64,000 bases of DNA. Source: Deltaproteobacteria bacterium (GTDB taxonomy: Bacteria > Myxococcota_A > Polyangia > JAAYKL01). Made by a program: the position numbers and the translations under genes. The stretch spans positions 1 through 64,000 of the forward strand of contig JAFGQN010000127.1 of assembly GCA_016935665.1 (NCBI GenBank), given 5' to 3'. Every line of letters starts with the position of its first letter. Positions within the stretch are counted from its first letter, which is position 1. A model generated the notes under the pieces. That model saw only the letters and a program-made list of their open reading frames with translations. It made no database searches and was not told the origin of the DNA. Below are positions 54,152-63,100 of this stretch, one piece after another.

Positions 54152-55687
54152 ATGGGAGCGATGAAAACCCCCGGCGTCTATATCGTCGAAAAAAGTGCGT
54201 TTCCGAACTCTGTTGTTGAAGTGGGAACTGCCATCCCCGCATTTATTGGCTACACCGCCAAAGCGGACAACAAGGGAAAAACGTTACGCAACAAACCCTG
54301 GCGAATCACATCCATGGCGGAGTATCTCTCGTACTTTGGTGGTGCGCCTGTCCCGTTGTTCGATATTACAGAGGAACAGCCAAATGCGGCCGACGATCCG
54401 TTTTACAATCTTCAGGGCAAAGACCAGTACATTGTTCAAACCGGCGGAAGATATTTCCTGTACTACAGCATGCTGCTGTTCTTTCAAAATGGCGGTGGCC
54501 CGTGCTATATTGTTTCGGTTGGCAATTACAAAGATAAGATTGAAGCGCCCAGTCTGATTGCCGGCATCGGTGAACTCATTCGCGAGCAGGAACCGACCAT
54601 GGTGGTTGTTCCGGATGCAGTACTCCTCGACGACGCCAACTGTATCAGTGTTCAGCAGGCCGCCCTCGCCCACTGCAACAAAATGAAAAATCGTTTTTCA
54701 ATTCTCGATGTCTGGGGCGGATTTAAAGATCGCCAGGATCCATCGGGGGATTGCGTGGATGCGTTCAGGGACGCTCTGGGAATTAATTATCTGGATTTTT
54801 CCGCAGCGTACTATCCGTGGATAAACACCACGGTGGTACAGGACAAAGACATCACATTTGAAAACATTGCCAACAGAGATGTTTTGTGCAACTGCCTTAG
54901 AGATGAATTAAAACTTCCAGACGCAACCGATGACAAAACGCCGGCAAAAATCAGGCAGCAAATTGCGGCGCTGGATGCGGTGGAGGAAGAGACCGAAGAA
55001 AAAGACCTGTCTGATGACGATGCCGCGGCAAGGGTGCTGTTGAACAAAAGCCTCATCGTTATGAGCCCACTGTACAACACCATATTAAAGGACATAAAAA
55101 ACCTGCTGAATCTGCTCCCCCCCAGTGGCGCCATGGCCGGCATCTATACAATGGTGGACAGTACCCGTGGCGTATGGAAGGCACCGGCCAATGTCAGCCT
55201 GGCGTCCGTTGTTTCGCCGGCGGTCAATATCACCCACGACGACCAGGAAGACCTAAATGTGACCACCCAGGGCAAGTCCATCAATGCCATTCGTTCCTTC
55301 ATAGGAGAAGGTACACTGGTCTGGGGGGCGCGTACCCTGGATGGCAACAGTCTGGACTGGCGATACATCAACGTCCGCCGAACCATGATAATGCTGGAGG
55401 AGTCCATTAAACTGGCCACCAAGGCCTATGTTTTTGAACCCAATGATGCCAATACATGGGTCACGGTAAAAAGTATGATTCGTAATTTTTTAACGGGTAT
55501 TTGGAAACGCGGCGGTCTGGCCGGCGCATCCCCCGAAGATGCATTCAGCGTCAGCGTGGGCCTCAACGAAACCATGACGCCGGAAGATATTCTGGAGGGC
55601 ATCATGAGAGTCACGGTGCTTGTGGCCATCTCCAGGCCTGCGGAATTCATCGAAATTACGTTCCAGCAACAAATGCAAAAATCATAA
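54152..55687 (+). CDS. eCIS contractile sheath protein (Pvc2-4 family)
   Basis: 511 residues. It opens MKTPGVYIVEKSAFPNSVVE and AIPAFIGYTAKADN, as sheath proteins of phage/PVC type do. The conserved C-terminal core has GEGTLVWGARTLDGNSLDWR, YINVRRTMIMLEESI and KAYVFEPNDANTWVTVKSMI, then ETMTPEDILEG. The central insertion (about 170-330) is the usual variable surface domain. It is the only sheath gene seen, whereas P. luminescens PVC has three. AAAGGGA precedes ATG 54152; ATG 54161 is in frame. It forms the contracting outer cylinder. Confidence 0.96.
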   Translation: MGAMKTPGVYIVEKSAFPNSVVEVGTAIPAFIGYTAKADNKGKTLRNKPWRITSMAEYLSYFGGAPVPLFDITEEQPNAADDPFYNLQGKDQYIVQTGGRYFLYYSMLLFFQNGGGPCYIVSVGNYKDKIEAPSLIAGIGELIREQEPTMVVVPDAVLLDDANCISVQQAALAHCNKMKNRFSILDVWGGFKDRQDPSGDCVDAFRDALGINYLDFSAAYYPWINTTVVQDKDITFENIANRDVLCNCLRDELKLPDATDDKTPAKIRQQIAALDAVEEETEEKDLSDDDAAARVLLNKSLIVMSPLYNTILKDIKNLLNLLPPSGAMAGIYTMVDSTRGVWKAPANVSLASVVSPAVNITHDDQEDLNVTTQGKSINAIRSFIGEGTLVWGARTLDGNSLDWRYINVRRTMIMLEESIKLATKAYVFEPNDANTWVTVKSMIRNFLTGIWKRGGLAGASPEDAFSVSVGLNETMTPEDILEGIMRVTVLVAISRPAEFIEITFQQQMQKS

Positions 55688-55748
55688 ATGGACACTTGCT
55701 TTCAACCAAAACTAAAAACAAACAAAAACTCTCTTAAGGAGGTTTCCC

Positions 55749-56207
55749 ATGGGTGATGATGGTTCTGCTCAATCAACCAGTGTATGGCCACTGCCAAAGT
55801 TTCATTTTCAGGTAAAATGGGACAGTACGGTCATGTCGTTCCAGGAGGTATCCGGTCTTGACGTGGAAGCGCAGCCAATAGAATACCGCCATGGCGACAG
55901 TCCACAGTTTTCAACCATAAAAATGCCGGGCATTCAAAAATCCGGAAATGTCACAATGAAAAAGGGTGTTTTTAAATCAGACAATAAATTCTGGGACTGG
56001 TTCAATCAAATTAAAATGAATACCATTAAACGTATCCCTGTCACCATCAGTCTTTTGGACGAAGCGGGGTCTCCCACCATGGTATGGACCCTGGCAAATG
56101 CCTGGCCTACGAAAATTACGGGGACAGACATGAAATCGGATGGAAATGAAGTCGCGGTGGAATCCATCGAAATTGCCCATGAGGGCATCACCATTGACAA
56201 TGCATAA
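55749..56207 (+). CDS. eCIS inner tube protein 1 (Pvc1-like, gp19 family)
   Basis: 152 residues, typical tail-tube length. LPKFHFQVKWDSTVMSFQEV, SGLDVEAQPIEYRHGD and FSTIKMPGIQKSGNVTMKKG are characteristic of T4 gp19/Hcp-like tube proteins in eCIS, and the C-terminus has VAVESIEIAHEGITI. It stacks as hexamers in the sheath. A strong AAGGAGG precedes the ATG, consistent with the high copy number needed. The second, diverged tube gene follows at once. Confidence 0.95.
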   Translation: MGDDGSAQSTSVWPLPKFHFQVKWDSTVMSFQEVSGLDVEAQPIEYRHGDSPQFSTIKMPGIQKSGNVTMKKGVFKSDNKFWDWFNQIKMNTIKRIPVTISLLDEAGSPTMVWTLANAWPTKITGTDMKSDGNEVAVESIEIAHEGITIDNA

Positions 56208-56222
56208 CGGCGGACAATATTC

Positions 56223-56687
56223 ATGTTGGGTGTGACAAACAATGAATACCCACCGGTTGGATTCTATTTCAAAGTGGTGCTGGCGGTGAGTGGGGGACTA
56301 TGCGATACGTCGTTTAAATCAGTGAGCGGCATTTCCTCGGAAATTGAAACCGAGGAAGTGACTGAGGGAGGCGAAAACGGCTTCAAACTCCTGTTGCCCA
56401 AAAAAGTGAAGCATCCAAGACTGGTGCTCAAACGGGGCATTGCCGATATCACATCGCCGCTGGTAATCTGGTGTAAAAGCGTCCTTGAAACCGAATTCAT
56501 CACCGCCATTATTCCCATGCCGCTCCTCACTTATTTAATGGATGAAAAAGGCATCCCCTTAAGGGCGTGGTCTTTTTCCAATGCCTATCCAGTCAAATGG
56601 GAGGTGGATGCCTTTGATTCCATGAAAAACAATGTGGCCATTGAAACCATTGAACTGGCGTACAACAGCGTTAACAGACTTTTATAA
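56223..56687 (+). CDS. eCIS tube initiator protein 2 (Pvc5-like)
   Basis: 154 residues of the same gp19/tube fold: PVGFYFKVVLAVSGGLCDTS, FKSVSGISSEIETEEV, GGENGFKLLLPKKVKHPRLV, KRGIADITSPLVIWC and VAIETIELAYNSVNRLL. In eCIS the second tube paralogue forms the first ring on the spike. It follows tube 1 after 15 nt. Confidence 0.92.
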   Translation: MLGVTNNEYPPVGFYFKVVLAVSGGLCDTSFKSVSGISSEIETEEVTEGGENGFKLLLPKKVKHPRLVLKRGIADITSPLVIWCKSVLETEFITAIIPMPLLTYLMDEKGIPLRAWSFSNAYPVKWEVDAFDSMKNNVAIETIELAYNSVNRLL

Positions 56688-56692
56688 ACGTC

Positions 56693-56863
56693 ATGACAAT
56701 TGAAATCCGACAATTGAATATTCGCTCAACTATTGTGGAGCGGGAAGAAACGCGGCCGGAGCCATCCGGTGAAACCATGAATGAAACTGCGTTGAAGCGC
56801 GAATTGCTGCAGGCTTGCAAACATTTAATCATGGAAATTCTTGAAACACAACGCGAGCGTTAG
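56693..56863 (+). CDS. eCIS small protein (Pvc6-like, DUF5908)
   Basis: A 56-residue protein starting five bases after the previous stop: MTIEIRQLNIRSTIVERE, then a helix ALKRELLQACKHLIMEIL. Small proteins with the MxIEIRxLxIxxxV start occur between the Pvc5 and Pvc7 genes of most eCIS loci (DUF5908). Their role in the particle is not established. Confidence 0.85.
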   Translation: MTIEIRQLNIRSTIVEREETRPEPSGETMNETALKRELLQACKHLIMEILETQRER

Positions 56864-56872
56864 GAGGCCTTT

Positions 56873-57556
56873 ATGGTGGGAGTTGGAAGCGGGCAGAAAA
56901 AAAAGCTGACCATTACCCGGTGTGTTCGCGAAACCAATGGCGACACGACTGTCACAGGCGACAAGTTTGAAGCAATGGTTAATCCGCAGGGATTTACGCG
57001 CAAGGACAGTATTCAGTATAACGAGAATAAAGCCATTGGCGCAACATCGCAGGAAAAGATTTTCTCCAGAATGGGCACCTCTTCAATCAGTTTTAAAAAA
57101 ATACTGCTGGATGGCACTGGTGTCATCGATCCATTCGGCCCTGGGGTGAGCGAGCGCATCGAAACGTTAAAAAAAATTGTGTACAACTACAATGGGCAAA
57201 AGCATGAGCCCAATCGGGTTCAGCTGCTGTGGGGAAATCTCATTTTTTTAGGCAGGCTGACCTCGCTCGATGTGAATTGCACCATGTTTACGCCAAATGG
57301 TGTGCCATTGCGCGCAGAGCTGAGTATGGATTTTGAGGACGCCACCAGCACAAAAGAAGCCCAGCTGAGTGCCAATCAGTCATCTCCGGATCTAACGCAT
57401 TTGGTGGAAGTGCGTGCGGGAGACACTCTTCCCCTGCTGTGTCATCGCATTTATGGAGATTGCTCCTATTATCGGGAAGTCGCCGCCATCAACAATCTGC
57501 CCGGATTGTTGTCATTGACACCGGGGACTCAACTCAAATTCCCTCCCCTAGGGTAG
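56873..57556 (+). CDS. eCIS LysM-domain adaptor (Pvc7)
   Basis: 227 residues. The N-terminal domain (KKKLTITRCVRET; FEAMVNPQGFTRKDSIQYNE) is the T4 gp53/gp48-like tube-baseplate adaptor typical of Pvc7. The last 50 residues are a LysM domain (LVEVRAGDTLPLLCHRIYGD, LTPGTQLKFPP), as in gp53. It joins the tube to the spike. TAGGAGG sits before the ATG. Gene order tube 2 - Pvc6 - Pvc7 - Pvc8 matches the type loci. Confidence 0.92.
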   Translation: MVGVGSGQKKKLTITRCVRETNGDTTVTGDKFEAMVNPQGFTRKDSIQYNENKAIGATSQEKIFSRMGTSSISFKKILLDGTGVIDPFGPGVSERIETLKKIVYNYNGQKHEPNRVQLLWGNLIFLGRLTSLDVNCTMFTPNGVPLRAELSMDFEDATSTKEAQLSANQSSPDLTHLVEVRAGDTLPLLCHRIYGDCSYYREVAAINNLPGLLSLTPGTQLKFPPLG

Positions 57557-57562
57557 AAAAAA

Positions 57563-59353
57563 ATGCCCGACTCACCACAAACAACCGCCAACAGTCTGTT
57601 AAAGCTCACCATAAAGGCCAACGGTCAAAGCCTGTCAGGTGATCTCCAACCTATGTCAGTGGTGGTTGACAAGGAAATAAACAGAATACCATATGCGAAA
57701 CTGACATTGCTGGATGGCAACATGCCGGAAAAAGACTTTCCAGCAAGCAACAAAGATGAATTCAAACCGGGCGCATCAGTTGAAATCAGTGCCGGGTATG
57801 ATTCTGAAGAAACGGTCATTTTTAAAGGCACCGTGTTTCGCCACGGTATTATGGTCACAGACGACAATTTTGGACGCCTAATCGTGGAGTGCCGGGATGA
57901 TGCGGTGAAAATGACCATCGGAAGAAAGAATGCCAACTATGTGGACCAAAAAGACAGTGATATTTTTTCAACACTAATTGGCAATTATAACGGTTTAAGC
58001 AGCGATGTGGAAGCCACCACTGTAACCCACAGGGAACTGGTGCAATATTACTGCACCGACTGGGATTTCATGCTCTCACGCGCCGAAGCCAATGGCCTTG
58101 TAGTGATTGCAGATGATGGCAAACTGACGGTGAAAGCGCCGGATGTGAGCACTGCTGCGGAACTGGTGGTGACGTACGGTTTGGACCTGATTGAGTTTCA
58201 GGCCGATATGGATGCGCGAACGCAATTGGCATCGGTATCCGGCACCAGCTGGGATATGAAAACCCAGGCTGTTGTCACTGAAAAAGTCAGTCCCAGAACA
58301 CTTAATGACCAGGGCAATCTGACAACCGCCCAACTGGCAGAGGTTGGCGGGGTGGATACGTTTCAGCTTCAGACCGCCACCCCACTCGACAAAAGCGCAT
58401 TAAAAAAATGGGCGGAAAGCTGTCAGCTGAAATCCCAACTGGCGCGAATTCGCGGTATCATGAAATTTCAGGGAAATCCCAAAGCCAAACCAGGTAAACT
58501 CATTGATGTGGCAGGCGTGGGAGATCGTTTTTCGGGGAGTGTGTATGTATCGGGCGTTCAGCATCGCATCGCAGACGGAAACTGGTCAACCAGCGTCCGC
58601 TTTGGATTATCGCCAAACTGGTTTGCCGAAAGACGCGACCTTGTGGCGCCACCTGCCGCCGGATTGCTGCCGGGCGTGGATGGCCTGCAGGTAGGCATTG
58701 TAACAAAACTGGCAGAAGATCCGGCGTCGGAATATCGAATTCAGGTAAAGCTTCCCGTGTTGCAGGCAGAGACAGAAGGTGTGTGGGCCAGGCTGGCGGG
58801 TAATTTTGCCTCGGAAGGATTTGGCGCGGTTTTTTTACCGGATGTGGGCGATGAGGTGGTACTGGGATATTTTAACAGCGATCCTTCTCATCCGGTTATT
58901 TTGGGAAGCCTTTATAGCAGTAAACGCAAACCGCCCGTGGAATTTGCCGCTGAAAACAAGTCGAAGCAAATATTGACCAAAAGCAAACTGCTGGTTGAAT
59001 TTGATGAGGAAAAAAAATCAATTTCCCTTCAAACCCCTGGAAAAAACACTGTTGTCATCAGCGACGACGCCAAGTCCATTGAGATGAAAGACCAGAACGG
59101 GAACAGTGTGACACTGAATGGTGATGGCATTACGCTGGATTGCGCCAAAGACGTTAAAATCTCATCAAAAGGAAAAATAACGTTGGATGCCACTGGTGAA
59201 CTGAGTCTGTCCTCCAAAGCGGATGTGAAAGTTAAAGGAATGAACGTGAATGCGGAAGCCAGTGTGGGATTCGTTGCCAAAGGCAGCGCCAGCGCAGAAG
59301 TGTCTGCCTCCGGTCAAATGACCGTAAAAGGGGCAATGGTCATGATAAACTGA
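57563..59353 (+). CDS. eCIS VgrG-like spike protein (Pvc8)
   Basis: 596 residues. The gp27-like N-terminal domains (SVVVDKEINRIPYAKLTLLD; VEISAGYDSEETVIFKGTVF) run to about 370. The gp5-like OB domain (QVGIVTKLAEDPASEYRIQV; LPDVGDEVVLGYFNSDPSHP, VILGSLY) lies around 380-460. The C-terminal triple-stranded beta-helix has alternating I/V (SIEMKDQNGNSVTLNGDGIT; KDVKISSKGKITLDATGELS). It forms the trimeric central spike. No extra effector domain is fused. It follows pvc7 after 6 nt. Confidence 0.95.
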   Translation: MPDSPQTTANSLLKLTIKANGQSLSGDLQPMSVVVDKEINRIPYAKLTLLDGNMPEKDFPASNKDEFKPGASVEISAGYDSEETVIFKGTVFRHGIMVTDDNFGRLIVECRDDAVKMTIGRKNANYVDQKDSDIFSTLIGNYNGLSSDVEATTVTHRELVQYYCTDWDFMLSRAEANGLVVIADDGKLTVKAPDVSTAAELVVTYGLDLIEFQADMDARTQLASVSGTSWDMKTQAVVTEKVSPRTLNDQGNLTTAQLAEVGGVDTFQLQTATPLDKSALKKWAESCQLKSQLARIRGIMKFQGNPKAKPGKLIDVAGVGDRFSGSVYVSGVQHRIADGNWSTSVRFGLSPNWFAERRDLVAPPAAGLLPGVDGLQVGIVTKLAEDPASEYRIQVKLPVLQAETEGVWARLAGNFASEGFGAVFLPDVGDEVVLGYFNSDPSHPVILGSLYSSKRKPPVEFAAENKSKQILTKSKLLVEFDEEKKSISLQTPGKNTVVISDDAKSIEMKDQNGNSVTLNGDGITLDCAKDVKISSKGKITLDATGELSLSSKADVKVKGMNVNAEASVGFVAKGSASAEVSASGQMTVKGAMVMIN

Positions 59354-59373
59354 CAAATGATGCAGGAGAAAAC

Positions 59374-59673
59374 ATGCCACCAGCAGCACGATTAACTGAT
59401 ATGCACACATGCCCCATGCAAACACCGGGCGTGCCTCCTATTCCGCATGTTGGGGGACCGGTACTGGGCCCCGGAAAACCCACAGTGCTGATAGCCGGAA
59501 TGCCTGCTGCGATAATGGGCGACAGCTGCACCTGCGTGGGACCACCGGACAGCATTGTTAAAGGATCGGCCACTGTGATGATTGGTGGTATGCCCGCAGC
59601 GAGAATGGGCGATACCACAGCCCATGGCGGTTCAATAGTTGTGGGATGTCCCACTGTAATGATAGGCGGCTAA
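59374..59673 (+). CDS. eCIS PAAR tip protein (Pvc10)
   Basis: 99 residues, a bare PAAR domain with no effector extension: AARLTDMHTCPM at the start, GKPTVLIAGMPAAIMGDSCT, GSATVMIGGMPAARMGDTT and CPTVMIGG at the end. His/Cys residues can bind the tip metal ion. It sharpens the spike encoded just upstream. AGGAG lies 5 nt before the ATG. Confidence 0.95.
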   Translation: MPPAARLTDMHTCPMQTPGVPPIPHVGGPVLGPGKPTVLIAGMPAAIMGDSCTCVGPPDSIVKGSATVMIGGMPAARMGDTTAHGGSIVVGCPTVMIGG

Positions 59674-59701
59674 CCCCTTTTGCAAGTGAGGCGAACATCA
59701 A

Positions 59702-60118
59702 ATGGCTGACAACCACTCATTTCTGGGAAGGGGCTGGCGCTTTCCACCCGAATTTTCTGGTGTCACCGGTGGCGTCAATATGGTGTCGGAAGAGATGGAT
59801 ATTTGCGAAAGCCTGGATATTCTTTTATCCACGCGCCCCGGCGAAAGAATCATGAATCCGGCATTTGGCTGCCGTCTGCAAACCATGGTTTTCGAGAGTA
59901 TAGATGAAAGCACTGCAGTGGAAATCGAAGACATTGTCCGACGCGCTATCCTGTTTTTTGAACCACGCATTACTGTAAACCGGATTCAGGTATCGACTGT
60001 TGATGCCATGAATGGTCGAATTGACGTGGCAATAGACTACACCATTCGCACCACAAATACCCGAAGCAACTTTGTGTATCCATTTTACCTGCGAGAGGCG
60101 ACCATTGCAGAGGGCTGA
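59702..60118 (+). CDS. eCIS baseplate wedge protein (Pvc9, gp25-like)
   Basis: 138 residues. GRGWRFPPEFSGVTGGVNMV, the ESLDILLSTRPGERIMNPAF segment and GCRLQTMVFE belong to the gp25/TssE wedge family (GPW_gp25), including the conserved R-P-G-E-R. It nucleates the sheath at the baseplate. Here the PAAR gene comes before it, the reverse of the P. luminescens order. GAGG is 10 nt upstream. Confidence 0.93.
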   Translation: MADNHSFLGRGWRFPPEFSGVTGGVNMVSEEMDICESLDILLSTRPGERIMNPAFGCRLQTMVFESIDESTAVEIEDIVRRAILFFEPRITVNRIQVSTVDAMNGRIDVAIDYTIRTTNTRSNFVYPFYLREATIAEG

Positions 60119-60160
60119 CGCTGCAATCGGACATCGCCTATATTTCGCAATTTTATTCAT

Positions 60161-63100
60161 ATGAAAAACCACGGAACGGCTCAAAGCGACAGATTTAACT
60201 CGGCGCTGGAGGCAAATCATTTTTTTAACGACGAGCTCACCATTGAAGAGCTGGTCACGATGGGCGCGATGCTGTCCAAGCAAATTGCCTTTTACAATCT
60301 GCAAAATGAACCAGATGGCACATGGTACAGACTGTTTCAAAAAAATCCCCTTGCACTTGCGGCAGAAATTTTGAGTTTAAAAACGGAAGTGATTGAACAG
60401 CAGTTTTATGAACACATCGAAACATTTCATTTTGTACAGGCGGCATTCGTCATTTACGATACCGCGTATCAGATGAACGACTGGCTGTTGCGCTTTGGCT
60501 ATTTTTCTGATTCCGATGACAATGGGCTGCACAACAAACTGCGACATATCATCTCCGAACGATTGGCGCCCCATATTCAAAATTTGCAGACTTTTTTTTC
60601 GCAAATCGCTCCTATTGATTCCAACAGGCGATTTGACGACGATCACCCGGAAGATAAATCTGTGGATTTTTCATCCTTTTCACCTTTGTGGTTTACCCAA
60701 AAACTACAGGATGAAGTTGAATTGGAATTTTTATCCGCCGATTTTGAGCCGCGACCAGCAGCGCATCAACAGATGCGTACAATGCTCATGACCGCATTTC
60801 ATGCTCTTGTGGCCGAATGCAACAGTCTAAAGCCGCCGTGCCGGGAACTGTTTAACAGAGATATGGAATGTGGCAAGCAGGAGCCGGCACTTGCGCTTTT
60901 TGTTACTTTCATTCGGTTGCTTCAAAAAATAAAGCACAACCGCGGTTCTTTTTTAAAGCGTCATTTGGACTATTACTACAAAGATTTACTTCAATTCAAA
61001 CCCAAACCAATGGAACCGGAACGCATTTATGCAGTGTTTGAACCTGCAGCCCCAAATACCCTCGTACACGTCCCCCCCAGCGCGCGATTTGAAGGTGGGA
61101 CTGACAGAAACGGTGATGCTATCCAGTATACATCGCGCTCGAAAATCGCAGTGTCCGACGCTGAAATTCGCTCACTCAGAATGATTCTATTCGACAGGGA
61201 TGATCTCATTTCTCCCGAGCGGGAACTGGGTTATATCGCAGGCATCCGCGAACGACAGGTTGAAACATCGGCATTTGCGGATATGACCGATGAAAAAAAC
61301 TATTATCCTGTATTTTGCAGCGGGAGAACAGAAGATGGCATTCAATCCGGCTACGATGCCCATGTTGGATTCGTGGTATCATCCCCGGCACTTCTCCTTA
61401 AAGAAGGAAATCGTCAGATAAAAATTTCGATTTTGTTTCGACAGAAGGACAACATCGACAAAGAGATGGCAGCATGTTGCGATGAGCTGCTTTCCGCTGC
61501 CCAAACGATACAGACATGGCGCAACGCATTGGGACGTTTTCTTCAAATATATCTGTTTTTCTACGATGGTGAACTGTCACAGGAAACCGTAACGCAGATT
61601 CGCTCCAGAGTGCTGCAATTGGCGGCGCCCAATTCCAGTGACATCGAGATAATCGATACAATGCTGAGATTGTCACGCAAAGCCCTGTTTCATCGATACC
61701 TCAAAAACATATTCGTCATTTCCTTTACCAGTGAAACTGGATGGCAAGCTATACCAGCTTACAACATCTGTCCGCTGTTTGAAAGTACCTCGGGGAATAA
61801 TGCCAGAGGGATGCGAATATCGTGGATGTTGGATTCAAAAAACAAGCCCCTCGTTCCCATGACAACTGAAACCAGTGCAGACAAGCCTTTTGCGCACATT
61901 CCATCCGTCAAGCTTTTGCTGAACCCACATGCGGACTTCTTTGGATACTCCCTTTTTGCAGGCCTCGAACTCTCGCAGGCAACTGTTCATGTTGCCGTGC
62001 GCGGCCATCGACAAATCGTTGCATACAATCAGCAGGGGCGACTGGATCCGGGAGCTCCGTTTCAACCTTTTGGTCCAATGCCCGAATGCAATAATTATCT
62101 GGTGATTGGCAGCGCGGAAGTTGCCAGAAAAAAAGTCGAAAGCATTCGCCTTCAAATCGGCTGGACAGGTCTGCCAAAGGCACACGGTGGCTTCCATGCG
62201 CACTACCAGGGATACGATGAACCCTGTTTTGATAATCAGTTCGTTGTCGACACCACCTTACTTAGGGGCGGCAGTTGGCAGCCGGAGAAGCCGGAATCCA
62301 GAATCCGTCATTGTCTCTTTGAGACTGGCCCAAAACAGACGCTTTCCAATACCTCGGAACTCACATTAAGTCAGGTAATGGATTTTTCTCCATATCCGCT
62401 AAAGGCATTGGATGAATATTATCAATTCAAAGGCAGTACATCATGGGATGGCTTTTTGAAACTGACTTTAACCGGTCCGCCACACGCGTTTGGCCACCGC
62501 GACTATCCCAACATTCTATCAGGAGCGCTCACGAAAAACGCAAAGCAAAAAAAGCAGGTCCCACTGCCCAATACGCCGTATACCCCAACAATTGGCGACA
62601 TTTCAATTTCATATGAGGCGTCCGATATGGTTTTCACCACCAATACCAGTGCGCAACGTGAAAGTATTTCTGCCGCGGAAGAAAAAGGCGTGTATCTGAT
62701 TCATCCATTTGGATGGGAACGCGTTCACACTGGAGAAGCTGATGAATCCAACGGCATTGTACCTCTGTATAAAACAAATGGAAATCTCTTTATAGGTATC
62801 AATGCAAGTGATTTGTCCGGGCGCCTGACAATGCATTTTAGTCTTCGCGAAGACGCCACCCATCGTACACCGCCACCGCGCGGGATTCCATACTGGTTTT
62901 ACCTCGCATCGAACAAATGGCATAGACTAAGCGCCAGACATTTGCTTTTTGACACAACAAACGGGTTGCTAGAGTCGGGTATTGTCGAAATAGAAATACC
63001 GCAGGAGATTAATCGAGACAACACCATATTTCCTGGGGAGTTGTTTTGGTTTTGCATTGGTATCAACGACCAAATCAATGAATTCGGCAGCCTTTACCGG